Origin: Ruminococcus gauvreauii
GTDB taxonomy: Bacteria > Bacillota > Clostridia > Lachnospirales > Lachnospiraceae
Direction: 5' to 3'
DNA length: 64,000 bases
Assembly (NCBI RefSeq): GCF_025151995.1
Contig: NZ_CP102290.1
Location: 1,736,001 to 1,800,000, forward strand
Part shown: positions 1-7,885 of the stretch, piece after piece
Layout: every line of letters starts with the position of its first letter
Numbering within the stretch: position 1 is the first letter of the stretch
Translations under genes and position numbers: made by a program
The notes under the pieces: model-generated
Told to the model about the DNA's origin: nothing
Database searches by the model: none
Seen by the model: the letters and a program-made list of their open reading frames with translations, nothing else

Positions 1-36
1 CGTTAACAGAATACTGATCACTTTTCTCTGTTTCAT
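1..36 (-). CDS. 5' end of a gene running off the left edge (signal-peptide-like start)
   Basis: Only the first twelve codons lie in the window: MKQRKVISILLT. A basic start followed by a hydrophobic run looks like the beginning of a signal peptide or membrane anchor, as in ABC-transporter binding proteins, but nothing more can be said. The start at 36 is preferred over an upstream ATG at 42 because the GGAG at 45-48 lies 8 bases from the former and only 2 from the latter. A strong promoter about 255 bases upstream points at it. Confidence 0.55.
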   Translation of the reverse strand, partial: MKQRKVISILLT

Positions 37-320
37 ATACATTACTCCTTTTCTTTCTTCACCCTTTTGGTTGCTTTGGCAGTATCAGGCATTTCTTCAG
101 ACTTGACAGCGTCTGTAAAACAGCTTGCCGGCAAAATTTCATTTCACAGATGTGTATATCGTCCTCTGAGTCTCCTGATTCTTCCTTTTTTATACAATGC
201 ATCCTGTTCTCTGCGAGCCAGTCTGCAATCGCATACTTCTTTTCGTTATTTTATTTTTACTTTTAATTTTATCTTTAATAATTATAATTAAAATATAGGG
301 CAAAAGTATTTCGCTGTCAA
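37..320 (-). promoter_or_regulatory. Consensus promoter, AT-rich operator-like repeat and long leader for the left-edge gene
   Basis: On the minus strand TTGACA (315-320) and TATATT (292-297) are separated by exactly 17 bases. Directly downstream, at 274-292, an AT-rich inverted repeat has arms TTTAAT and ATTAAA around a central AATTATAATT palindrome, in the place where a repressor would cover the transcription start. From there to the ATG at 36 there are about 250 bases of untranslated leader with no convincing ORF. No known riboswitch class was recognised in it. Confidence 0.6.
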
Positions 321-427
321 CAATTTTTATGATTTCTTTGTGCAAAACCATGATATTACCCAAAAACACCATGCTCAATTTGTGAGTTTTGTATTATCAA
401 ATGACATTGTGCGTAACGAAAGGGTGC

Positions 428-470
428 AAAATGCCGCTCAAGCAACTTTTACAGTTGTTGAACGGCATTT
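428..470. terminator. Bidirectional-looking hairpin downstream of the histidine kinase
   Basis: Arms AAATGCCG (428-435) and CGGCATTT (463-470) enclose a second paired segment, CAACT with AGTTG, giving a long hairpin with one bulge. It lies about 50 bases past the stop codon of the minus-strand kinase operon. The T-tract is short on both strands, so efficiency is uncertain. Confidence 0.55.
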
Positions 471-520
471 ATAATTTTCCGAATTGTTAAAAGACTGAAA
501 AAAATATTTATTAATCTGGA

Positions 521-1945
521 TTAAACACTGTGCCAGAACTTCACACATGCCCCTCCCCCTTCTGAATTTTCTATCGCAGCTGATCCCCCGAGAAGTTCCG
601 CCAGCTGCTTTACGATATACAGTCCCAAGCCGGAGTGACCGTCCCTTGTCTGTCTGGCCTCATCGCCACGATAAAATTTCCCAAAAACTTTGTCCAGGTC
701 TTTAGCGCTGAATCCGATACCAGAATCACTGATCTGATAAAAAACGATATTTTCCTCTTCTCTTACCGATATGGTGACCATTCCTCCCGCAGGAGTATAC
801 TGCAGGCTGTTCGATACAATATTATCAAGAATCCGCTCCAGTTTATCCCGGTCGGTCAGCACGTGATCCGGCAAGTCGCCTTGAATGCTTAAAGTAACGG
901 TGATCTCCTTTTGTCTCGCCTGCAGTTCATATTGATGTACTTTTTGTTCCAAAAAATCAGATAAATTCACGCATACTTTCTCCAGGGTGACGCTGGAGTT
1001 ATCGAGGTCGGAAGTATACTGCATCTGCTGGACAAGTGAAATACTTTTTTCTATATTTTCCTCGATGACCGCAAGATATTGCCGCTGTCCCTCATCAACT
1101 TCGGTATCATCCAAAACTGCCTCCGAATACGCCTTGATGACAGACAGAGGCGATTTCAGGTCATGTGCCAGGGCTTCGACCATCTCCACACGTTCCTGTT
1201 CCAGTTTCCACTGCACAGACAGAGACTCCCTGAGTTCCTCTTTCATGTCTGAAAAGACTTCACACAGTTCCCCCAGTTCATTGTCCGCGTGATAATCGAT
1301 ATGAAAATCAAGATTCTTTTCCCTGATCTGACGTGAACCCTCCATCAAAAGTTTCAATGGGCGGGTAATACGATTTGTAAATACCCGGGAAAATAAGATC
1401 GTAAACACAATGACATAGATAAATGGGGACAGCACTATGATCAGCAGCGTCATGAACAGCCACACTTTATCTTTATTTGCGGCGAATAAACTTAATTTAT
1501 AGGCAATGGAAACAGCCCCTTCGATTTTCCCGCTGCTGCTGATAACAGGCACCACTTGAATATAGTCTCCCGAAACACGGAAGGTCTTATTGAGGCAGCT
1601 GAAGAGCTGTTCCCTATTCTCAAATAATTGCTTCTGATACGTTCCATATAAAATATTTCCATCGGAATCTACCCCCTGGTAAGAAAGACCCTCATCTGGA
1701 AACACATTCTTCAGTCCTTTTTCACCCGCTTCGGATAAGACTGCTGCTCCCGTTCCACGTATATAGTTTTCAATGTCCGGAATCTGCTGCTCATAATAAT
1801 TTTCCGGCCTGATCTCACTGCTATTCAGCGCACGCAGAAACAGTACTCCCGTAACTGCATAAGTGATCAGCGACGCCGCAATACTGGCAGCAATAATAAA
1901 GACAAATGTGATACGAAACTGTGATACCAACGGCCTGTTTTTCAT
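521..1945 (-). CDS. Sensor histidine kinase of the lantibiotic-immunity operon (LanK/VanS-like)
   Basis: This 474-residue membrane kinase has two transmembrane segments (about residues 12-40 and 162-186) flanking a roughly 120-residue extracytoplasmic sensor, then HAMP, HisKA with the phospho-accepting His near 261 in LAHDLKSPLS, and a HATPase_c domain with DSGIGF and GLGLYIV. It should phosphorylate the response regulator encoded immediately upstream. The ATG at 1945 is chosen because GGAGG lies just upstream; the open frame runs further 5' into the regulator gene without a ribosome site. It is the last gene of the five-gene operon. The domain order is clear, but the signal sensed is inferred from the neighbouring transporter. 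Confidence 0.9.
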   Translation of the reverse strand: MKNRPLVSQFRITFVFIIAASIAASLITYAVTGVLFLRALNSSEIRPENYYEQQIPDIENYIRGTGAAVLSEAGEKGLKNVFPDEGLSYQGVDSDGNILYGTYQKQLFENREQLFSCLNKTFRVSGDYIQVVPVISSSGKIEGAVSIAYKLSLFAANKDKVWLFMTLLIIVLSPFIYVIVFTILFSRVFTNRITRPLKLLMEGSRQIREKNLDFHIDYHADNELGELCEVFSDMKEELRESLSVQWKLEQERVEMVEALAHDLKSPLSVIKAYSEAVLDDTEVDEGQRQYLAVIEENIEKSISLVQQMQYTSDLDNSSVTLEKVCVNLSDFLEQKVHQYELQARQKEITVTLSIQGDLPDHVLTDRDKLERILDNIVSNSLQYTPAGGMVTISVREEENIVFYQISDSGIGFSAKDLDKVFGKFYRGDEARQTRDGHSGLGLYIVKQLAELLGGSAAIENSEGGGACVKFWHSV

Positions 1946-1967
1946 TGTCTGTTCCTCCCCCTTTCTG

Positions 1968-2657
1968 TCACTTATTCCATTTGTATCCAATCCCCCAGAC
2001 AGTCGAAATATACTGAACATCAGGTGTCACAGCTGCAAATTTTGCCCTGATATTTTTAATCCGCTCGATCACAGTTGAACTGTCTCCCTCAGAATCGTAT
2101 CCCCATACTTTTTCATAGATCTGCTCTCTGGAGAAAACCTGCCCTGCATGGAGTGCGAGCAATTCTGCAATGTCATATTCCCTCCTTGTCAGGGGAATAT
2201 CCTGCCCGCCGATTCTGACCGCGCGCTCCCGCATATCCAGAGCCAGTGTTCCAAAGTACAGCTTCGGGCGCTTATGTTCTGTATTGAGGTACTGAGAACG
2301 CTTTTCACGGCGCAGATTGGCTTCTATCCTGGCGATCAGCTCCCTCAGCCCAAAGGGCTTCACGATATAATCATCGCCTCCAAGAGTGAGCCCCCTGATC
2401 TTGTCTGCCTCCGACTGTTTCGCACTCAGAAAAATAATCGGACAGACTACATCGTCCCGTATCGCACGGCAGACCTCAAATCCATCCGCTCCCGGCATCA
2501 TAATGTCAAGTATGATCAGATCGGGCTGTTTCTTCGCCTGTTCCATGCCCTGCTTGCCATCGTACGCTGTCAGCACCTCATGCCCCCTTTCCTTCAGTTT
2601 TTTCTCCAATAATACGACGATATCCCTCTCATCATCGATGATCAATATCCTGCTCAA
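1968..2657 (-). CDS. OmpR/PhoB-family response regulator
   Basis: A 229-residue transcription regulator. It has a receiver domain (about 1-115) with acidic pocket residues D8 and D9, phospho-acceptor D51 in LIILDIMMPG and the conserved Lys in YIVKPF, followed by a winged-helix DNA-binding domain ending in VWGIGYKWNK. It lies 18 bases after the LanG-type permease and 22 before the kinase, so the pair is co-transcribed with the transporter. In NisRK/SpaRK-like and CprRK-like systems the regulator activates the immunity transporter; that role here is inferred from context. Confidence 0.92.
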   Translation of the reverse strand: MSRILIIDDERDIVVLLEKKLKERGHEVLTAYDGKQGMEQAKKQPDLIILDIMMPGADGFEVCRAIRDDVVCPIIFLSAKQSEADKIRGLTLGGDDYIVKPFGLRELIARIEANLRREKRSQYLNTEHKRPKLYFGTLALDMRERAVRIGGQDIPLTRREYDIAELLALHAGQVFSREQIYEKVWGYDSEGDSSTVIERIKNIRAKFAAVTPDVQYISTVWGIGYKWNK

Positions 2658-2675
2658 TCTGTACCGCCTCCCATA

Positions 2676-3431
2676 CTATGCTCTCCCTTCCCACTTCCGA
2701 AACCATATCATTCCGCCGGTCAAAAATACAGCAGTTCCTATAACCACTGCCGCAAGCCCGGTCATCATCTGCCTGACTGTATCCTCAAAAACAAGATCCG
2801 TCCGGCTGAGTAAATAAACGGCGGGAAACATAGACAGCTTCACAGGCCACGCCCAGGGAACAAGGATCCAGATCTTATCTCCAAGGCTCGTAGCCCCAAT
2901 CAGCGCACCCATCAGAAGTCCTCCCATGCCGGTTCCTATTGACGCCCCTATCCCCCACAAAAGACTGATCCACAGGTGAATGGCCAGAATGGGGAGCGAA
3001 CCGATCACAGCAAAAAGTGCTGCCATCATAAACACAGCATAATACCCGTTCCCTGGTGCCGCAAGATTCATGCCTGCACAGAGAATGACCGTTGAGATAA
3101 ACGTACAGGACATCAGACAAAAAATCAACAGAAAAAATTTTCCCAGATACACGCTGTCCCGTGATACCTCCGAGTTCAGAAAACCGTGAAAGTCGCCGGC
3201 GAGTTCCTCTTCATGTATGATAAAACCGGCAAGCAGCCCTGCCCCTAACGGTATGATGACCGCCGTCCACACAGTAAAAAATCCTTCATAGATAAAATCA
3301 GCCGTTACACCCGCTCTGCCCGGAATATAAGCGACGATACAAAGTGCAGTGACCACCGGCATAAAGAATGTAATCCATCGGACTGCTGTCCGTTTTGTCT
3401 TTAACCATTCTGATGATAATATTCTTATCAT
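2676..3431 (-). CDS. Lantibiotic-immunity ABC transporter permease, LanG/MutG type
   Basis: A 251-residue integral membrane protein with about six hydrophobic segments and the family start MIRILSSEWLKTKRTAVRW. Such permeases pair with a LanE permease and a LanF ATPase to expel or release lantibiotics from the outer face of the membrane. Its start overlaps the stop of the upstream permease by four bases (ATGA), showing translational coupling. The similar N-terminal pattern (SEWLKTKRT against SELLKYKRT) supports paralogy with its partner. Confidence 0.87.
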   Translation of the reverse strand: MIRILSSEWLKTKRTAVRWITFFMPVVTALCIVAYIPGRAGVTADFIYEGFFTVWTAVIIPLGAGLLAGFIIHEEELAGDFHGFLNSEVSRDSVYLGKFFLLIFCLMSCTFISTVILCAGMNLAAPGNGYYAVFMMAALFAVIGSLPILAIHLWISLLWGIGASIGTGMGGLLMGALIGATSLGDKIWILVPWAWPVKLSMFPAVYLLSRTDLVFEDTVRQMMTGLAAVVIGTAVFLTGGMIWFRKWEGRA

Positions 3432-4180
3432 TTGACTTCCCTCCTGTTAAACCAGATACCCGTAATGACTGTGACCAAAAGAAACGTACTCACAGACAGG
3501 ATCATTCCCACCGGAATCACAGAAGAATCCAGAAGAGGGCTTCCGGGTTCCAGTACAATTCCGTTCGGATGCACGCCTATGATCGGGCACATCAGCCTTG
3601 TCGCCCAGCTCCACGGAACAGCCGCCCAGTATGATTTCGGCGCTGCAAGAACACCCGCAAACATACCTGCAACCGCTATTCCCATGCTCAAGAATACCCC
3701 TTTCCATGTCGCCGCCCATAACTGAACGGGAATCAGTACAAGTGATGACAGCCAGCAGACCATGCTCCCGGCAAGTATCTGAAAGATGGGGATCCTCCCT
3801 GAAGAGGTGATTAGTCCGCAGATAACAACAGCAGCACTTAAGACAAGGGTTGACAGCAGACTGTAAACCGCCATTCCGGCCACCTTACAGAACCAGATCT
3901 TCACCGGCGGTATATGATGAGAGAGCAGCGCATGGTAGTTTCCGGACTTTCTTTCCTGCGCTGCCACTAACACGGCAAATACCCCCATGCCCAGCGGTAA
4001 GAATATGAATGGCCACCAGTTGAAAACAAGATCGAGAATACCCTCCCACGAGTTAAAAAAAGCCGGCAGCAATAATCGGATGACCAGCGAATACAATACA
4101 AAAAACAGGGGAATAAAGACAATCAGCTTTCTGGTGAATGTCCTTTTGTATTTCAGAAGCTCGGATGTTAAACCGTTCAT
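3428..4180 (-). CDS. Lantibiotic-immunity ABC transporter permease, LanE/MutE/EpiE type
   Basis: A 250-residue membrane permease starting MNGLTSELLKYKRTFTRKL, with about six transmembrane helices and a weakly conserved middle. It lies one base after the ATPase gene and overlaps the next permease by four bases, which fixes the F-E-G gene order of lantibiotic self-protection transporters. No lantibiotic precursor or modification gene is present nearby, so it probably resists peptides made by other bacteria rather than protecting a producer. Confidence 0.86.
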   Translation of the reverse strand: MNGLTSELLKYKRTFTRKLIVFIPLFFVLYSLVIRLLLPAFFNSWEGILDLVFNWWPFIFLPLGMGVFAVLVAAQERKSGNYHALLSHHIPPVKIWFCKVAGMAVYSLLSTLVLSAAVVICGLITSSGRIPIFQILAGSMVCWLSSLVLIPVQLWAATWKGVFLSMGIAVAGMFAGVLAAPKSYWAAVPWSWATRLMCPIIGVHPNGIVLEPGSPLLDSSVIPVGMILSVSTFLLVTVITGIWFNRREVK

Positions 4181-4181
4181 T

Positions 4182-4880
4182 TTATTTTACCCCCTTTATG
4201 ATCACGTCTGTAAAAAACTCTTCCAGATTCTCATCGGATGCCGGTATCCCCTGATATAAGAGTTTTCCCCCATTGATAATCCCGATCTCATCAACTACCT
4301 GCGCCACTTCCGACAGTATATGGCTTGAGAGGATTACGGTAATCCCATGCCCCGGGAAGGAAGCAATCAGTTCGCGCAGCTGCAGAATCCCAAAAGGATC
4401 AAGTCCGTTAGTCGGTTCATCCAGGATCAATAATCTGGGATCACTCAGCAAGGCTGCGGCAATCCCAAGACGCTGCTTCATTCCCATGGAAAACTGCGAG
4501 ACTCTCTTTTTTCCGGTATCTTTTAAGTCAACTGTTTCCAGTACTTCATCGATCTTTTCACGCGGAATTCCCAAAAGCCTGGTATGAACCAAAAGATTTT
4601 CTTCTGCTGTCAGATTGCCATATAACGCAGGCGCTTCGATTAAAGAACCGATTTGGGCAAGGTCTTCCCGCCTCCAGGGCTTTCCGTCAAAAAAGATCTG
4701 TCCCTCCGTCGGACGGCAAAGTCCTACAAGCATCTTCAGTGTCGTCGATTTTCCTGCTCCATTGGGACCGAGCAGTCCGTAGACACTGTTTCGTTCAATT
4801 TTGAGCGAAAGACCCGCAACCGCCGCCTGCTGCCCGTATCTCTTAGTCAGGTTTTTTGTTTCCAGAATCAGATTCTTCAT
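4182..4880 (-). CDS. Lantibiotic-immunity ABC transporter ATPase, LanF type
   Basis: An ATPase of about 232 residues with Walker A (GPNGAGKST), an ABC signature in degenerate form (VSQFSMGMKQRLGIA), Walker B (LLILDEPTNGLD) and the H-loop in SSHILSE. The signature with FSMGMKQR is characteristic of the bacitracin/lantibiotic resistance group. An alternative ATG lies two codons upstream at 4886; 4880 is preferred because the AAAGGA motif is then about 8 bases away. It is the first gene of the operon. A weak promoter may sit near 4930-4960 (TATG followed by TACGAT), but no good -35 was found. Confidence 0.88.
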   Translation of the reverse strand: MKNLILETKNLTKRYGQQAAVAGLSLKIERNSVYGLLGPNGAGKSTTLKMLVGLCRPTEGQIFFDGKPWRREDLAQIGSLIEAPALYGNLTAEENLLVHTRLLGIPREKIDEVLETVDLKDTGKKRVSQFSMGMKQRLGIAAALLSDPRLLILDEPTNGLDPFGILQLRELIASFPGHGITVILSSHILSEVAQVVDEIGIINGGKLLYQGIPASDENLEEFFTDVIIKGVK

Positions 4881-4970
4881 ATCCATTTTCCTTTCCAGTA
4901 ATTATCTCCATACTATTACAGGAAAGATCGTAGCATATAAAAATAACGTTTTGATAACATTCGTTCTCTT

Positions 4971-5019
4971 AAAAATAAAAAAGGCATTTTCGGATTCATA
5001 ATTTTATCCGAAAATGCCT
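4971..5019 (-). terminator. Strong intrinsic terminator of the tauE operon
   Basis: A perfect 14-bp stem (4982-4995 with 5006-5019) with a ten-base loop is followed on the minus strand by TTTTTTATTTTT. It lies 17 bases past the TauE/SafE stop codon and separates that operon from the lantibiotic-immunity operon. Confidence 0.93.
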
Positions 5020-5035
5020 GAAGTATTGGGTACCC

Positions 5036-5800
5036 CTACAGGTAATTTACCGCCAGAATAGCGGCTCCCAGCACAGTGAGTACAACTCCCGTTACCCTGT
5101 TTAAAACCGCGGGCGCTGCCTTGTTCGCAAACCTGGCGGCAATTCTCGCCCATAGCAGTGTGCTCAGCACACAGAATACCAGGCTCTTCATATCCGGCGC
5201 TCCGCCGATGGCAAAATGACTTGCTGCTCCGGTAAATGCTGTGAATGTCATGATAAATACACTGGTTCCCACAGCCGTCTTCAGCTCGTATCCCAGGACG
5301 CTGGTCAGAAGCAGAAGCATCATCATTCCGCCTCCTGCCCCTACAAAACCGCAGATAAATCCCACGACAGCACCGCATAGCACGGACTGGATAAAGCGCT
5401 TTTTCTTATCCGTCTGTTCCATGCTGCTTCTGGTAGTCATGACTGGCCGTACGATGAATTTGATTCCCAGCAAAAGTGTCATAACCGTCGAAAAACCTCC
5501 CATCGCCGTACTCGGCACAAGGCTTGAGGCGTAGCTTCCGACCAGTGTAAAGCAAAGTACGGATGCCATCATCACAAGACCATTTCTGATATCCAGGTTT
5601 TTATGTTTTCCGTAAGTGTATGCTGATACAGCGCTGGCACAGACATCGCTTGCCAGTGCTACTCCGACCGCCAGATACGGCTCCATTCCCAGGAATGTGA
5701 TCAGCATGGGACTGATGACCGCCGCAGCACTCATGCCGGCAAATCCGGTTCCGAGACCTGCACCGATGCCGGCGATAAAGCAAATTATAAACTGATACAC
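5036..5800 (-). CDS. TauE/SafE-family membrane exporter
   Basis: A 254-residue polytopic membrane protein of the TauE/SafE family (about seven to eight helices). It shows the internal repeat typical of the family: GIGAGLGTGFAGMSAAAVISP near the N-terminus and GFICGFVGAGGGMMMLLLL near residue 155. Members move sulfite, sulfoacetate or other small organic anions. It lies five bases after a MarR-type regulator in a two-gene operon, so it is probably a substrate-induced efflux or uptake pump. The substrate cannot be read from the sequence. Confidence 0.85.
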   Translation of the reverse strand: MYQFIICFIAGIGAGLGTGFAGMSAAAVISPMLITFLGMEPYLAVGVALASDVCASAVSAYTYGKHKNLDIRNGLVMMASVLCFTLVGSYASSLVPSTAMGGFSTVMTLLLGIKFIVRPVMTTRSSMEQTDKKKRFIQSVLCGAVVGFICGFVGAGGGMMMLLLLTSVLGYELKTAVGTSVFIMTFTAFTGAASHFAIGGAPDMKSLVFCVLSTLLWARIAARFANKAAPAVLNRVTGVVLTVLGAAILAVNYL

Positions 5801-5805
5801 GGCTG

Positions 5806-6255
5806 TTATCCTCTCTTCTGTTCAAATTTTTCTAATAGTTTCCCGACATTTTCATCGATACGTCCCATAAAAGAGCACAGCATATTATACTCTTCCTCCG
5901 TAAACCCACACATCATCTCTGCGAATACAGTTTCCTGACAGGCAGCCAGTTCTGTGATCTGTGCATGAACTTCGGGCAGCAGATACAGCCTGTGGACCTT
6001 CCGGCTCTCCGAATCCGGCTTCGATACCAGATATACCTTTTTCCGCAGGGACTCCACCGCATTTGAAACATTAGACTTTGCAAATCCCCGCTTCTCTACG
6101 ATATCCCTTGCCGTATTGCAGTCGGGGTTGTTATGCAGAAACAGCAGAATATCGATTTCAAGCTGATTCAGACCATATTTGCATGCCAGCGGCTGAAAAG
6201 CCAGGAAATACATTCGTTTAAAACGATTGGCATACGTGATAATATTCCACTTCAT
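5806..6255 (-). CDS. MarR-family transcriptional regulator
   Basis: A 149-residue winged-helix protein. A helix-turn-helix with TARDIVEKRGFAKSNVSNAVE (about residues 49-69) and the following wing with SKPDSESRKVHRLYL match MarR repressors, and N- and C-terminal helices form the dimer interface. The ATG at 6255 has GGGAG 8 bases upstream. It is the first gene of an operon with the TauE/SafE exporter. A palindrome covers the transcription start, so autorepression relieved by a small anion or phenolic ligand is likely but inferred. Confidence 0.87.
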   Translation of the reverse strand: MKWNIITYANRFKRMYFLAFQPLACKYGLNQLEIDILLFLHNNPDCNTARDIVEKRGFAKSNVSNAVESLRKKVYLVSKPDSESRKVHRLYLLPEVHAQITELAACQETVFAEMMCGFTEEEYNMLCSFMGRIDENVGKLLEKFEQKRG

Positions 6256-6279
6256 TGCTATCAGCTCCCTTGGTTATAT

Positions 6280-6322
6280 TTATAACTGTTATAATTATAT
6301 CATTGTTTGTCGTCTGTGTCAA
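6280..6322 (-). promoter_or_regulatory. Consensus promoter with overlapping palindromic operator for the marR-tauE operon
   Basis: TTGACA (6317-6322) and TATAAT (6294-6299) are separated by exactly 17 bases, a perfect housekeeping promoter. A perfect 7-1-7 palindrome, TTATAACTGTTATAA, occupies 6280-6294, just downstream of the -10 and over the expected start of transcription. That is the standard position for a MarR operator. Confidence 0.88.
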
Positions 6323-6337
6323 TCCAAAGGAAAGAGA

Positions 6338-6469
6338 CCCATATGCCCGGTCAGAGATATGATACTGGCAATACCTGAATATGACAGGATAATACTTCCG
6401 CACGAACTTGTCCATCGCTGTCTCATCGCCGCTCTTCATCTGCCGGATCAGAAGAAAATCTTTGTCCAT
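6338..6469 (-). pseudogene. Truncated ECF-type sigma factor gene (N-terminal region 2 only)
   Basis: The first 43 residues (MDKDFLLIRQMKSGDETAMD and on to YCQYHISDRAY) match the start of extracytoplasmic-function sigma factors: the acidic start, the 'FVRKYYPVIFRYCQYH' helix and the beginning of region 2. After residue 43 similarity stops abruptly, and the frame runs into the consensus promoter of marR. A good ribosome site (GGGGGAG) is kept. Region 2.4 and all of region 4 are missing, so it cannot act as a sigma factor. A deletion or recombination joined its 5' end to the marR promoter. Confidence 0.72.
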
Positions 6470-6492
6470 GCCGTCACTCCCCCTTGTTAATT

Positions 6493-6508
6493 TCGAAAAC
6501 GTTTTCTA
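6493..6508. promoter_or_regulatory. Possible CcpA-type cre site
   Basis: A perfect 12-base palindrome, GAAAACGTTTTC (6495-6506), matches the core of the catabolite-response element in about 12 of 14 positions. It lies about 25 bases upstream of the truncated sigma gene. With the gene broken, its target is unclear. Confidence 0.35.
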
Positions 6509-6570
6509 CTATGACTAACTGTAACACGGACAAAAAGGATAGTCCAATTTTGTCTTTTATCAGATTTTCC

Positions 6571-6605
6571 AACAGAAAAACCCCGGAACCCTTACGGTTC
6601 CGGGG
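6571..6605 (-). terminator. Intrinsic terminator of the eleven-gene catabolic operon (copy 1 of a duplicated cassette)
   Basis: A 10-bp GC-rich stem, CCCCGGAACC with GGTTCCGGGG, around a five-base loop is followed on the minus strand by TTTTTCTGTT. It lies 18 bases past the ABM-protein stop. A nearly identical cassette, including the flanking CAACAG, lies at 17262-17294. Confidence 0.92.
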
Positions 6606-6622
6606 CAGTCTGCCATCCCTCA

Positions 6623-6910
6623 TCAATACACTACGTCATAGAGAATCACCTCTTCCGGTCCAGCGAACATTGCCGCAAACTGGGGAATGATTCGTTTGAA
6701 ATGTTCTGTTTCATTATGAATATTAATTGCTTCCTGATCCTTCCAGATCTCCAAGAACATATGAATTCTCTTATCTTCCCTGTCCTGAACACTGCAATAA
6801 CTTACATTGCCTTCTTCTGCACAGGACTTCTCAACAAGTTCTTTTACTAATTCGTGATATTTGCCGATCATTTCTTCTTTGATCATCTGTTTTGCTGTGA
6901 TTGCAATCAT
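6623..6910 (-). CDS. Small ABM-domain (antibiotic biosynthesis monooxygenase-like) protein
   Basis: A 95-residue protein of the dimeric alpha-beta barrel ABM family (YgiN-like): an N-terminal strand MIAITAKQMI, a helix with a conserved Glu/Lys pattern, the middle FLEIWKDQEAINIHNETEHF, and a C-terminal strand EEVILYDVVY. Members act as quinol or autoxidising monooxygenases, or as small-molecule binding and isomerising proteins. The start at 6910 has AGAGGG upstream; a GTG at 6928 is in frame but overlaps the AraC gene. As the last gene of the operon it probably handles a reactive intermediate or side product of the pathway. Confidence 0.8.
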   Translation of the reverse strand: MIAITAKQMIKEEMIGKYHELVKELVEKSCAEEGNVSYCSVQDREDKRIHMFLEIWKDQEAINIHNETEHFKRIIPQFAAMFAGPEEVILYDVVY

Positions 6911-6924
6911 GTTTATACCCTCTT

Positions 6925-7833
6925 TCACTCTTCTTGAAGTTGATGTAATGATTTGTTCATCTGAACTCGTGTTTCACGGTATTCCCTTGGTGATATGCCA
7001 ATAATATTTACAAACTGATGCGTGAACCTGCTCAGATAATTGTAACCAACCATATTGGCAATCTCTGATATACTGTTATCTGTATCCGTCAGTAAAGTCT
7101 GTGCTATGCCGATTCGCTGCCGCGTTCTGTAAGCAATCGGTGATACACCCATCTCTTTGGTAAATAATCTTGAGGCGTGATACATATTCACATTGAATTT
7201 TTCAGTCAGATCATTTAATAAAAAGTTTTCATGGTAATGCTTATCAATATATTTTCTCATGGCAGAAACCAACTGTGACCGAGAATAGGTACCGGAAGTA
7301 TTCATCTCTTCTTTCCCCTCCTCACACAAAATATCAATAATCCTCAAAAATGTGCCCACAAACATTTTGGTCAGCTGTGCGACGTCTGACTGGCCGGATG
7401 AAATACTCTCTTCCAACATCTCAAATCCATGGAGCAGATACTCAAAATATCTGCCGCTCCTGATAACATAGCCTGTGGATTCATTTAAAACTTTTCCCGG
7501 CGTTCTTCCCTTCATATGCAGGTTCTTTACCCCGCATAAGTGAAATTTTAATACCATACCTTCCTCATTTTTGTCACAGTGAAGAACATCTTTATTGTAT
7601 ACAATAACATCTCCTGTTTCGATCTGATATTCTTTATTGCCAATTACACTTGTTCCTTTTCCTGAATATACAAGCGCGATTTCTGTTATATCATTGTGAC
7701 AATGAAATGCTCTTACATCTTTTTCTGAAGCAATCTCGGTTCTGGTAATATATGTAACATCAAAATTCCCTTTTTCGGTTTTAACAGACCACCCGGAATG
7801 ATCCTCCGCCGGAACTTTATATGAATACCTCAT
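6925..7833 (-). CDS. AraC-family regulator with N-terminal cupin
   Basis: A 302-residue regulator. An N-terminal cupin ligand-binding domain (about residues 20-110, FHCHNDITEIALVYSGKGTS and GDVIVYNKDVLHCDKN) is followed by two C-terminal helix-turn-helix motifs ending in GYNYLSRFTHQFVNIIGISPREYR. The ATG at 7833 has GGAGG six bases upstream; a TTG further 5' has no ribosome site. Being embedded in the transport and catabolism operon, it most likely activates that operon in response to the imported compound or a derivative of it. Confidence 0.9.
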   Translation of the reverse strand: MRYSYKVPAEDHSGWSVKTEKGNFDVTYITRTEIASEKDVRAFHCHNDITEIALVYSGKGTSVIGNKEYQIETGDVIVYNKDVLHCDKNEEGMVLKFHLCGVKNLHMKGRTPGKVLNESTGYVIRSGRYFEYLLHGFEMLEESISSGQSDVAQLTKMFVGTFLRIIDILCEEGKEEMNTSGTYSRSQLVSAMRKYIDKHYHENFLLNDLTEKFNVNMYHASRLFTKEMGVSPIAYRTRQRIGIAQTLLTDTDNSISEIANMVGYNYLSRFTHQFVNIIGISPREYRETRVQMNKSLHQLQEE

Positions 7834-7885
7834 AGCAGCCTCCAATCACGAACCTGTTCACCCTCAAAATCATATTACCATGATA

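Noticed and set aside
190..378. A 62-codon minus-strand frame at the left edge.
   Set aside because: It spans the strong promoter at 292-320 and its leader, and its Lys/Ile-rich sequence reflects AT-rich DNA.
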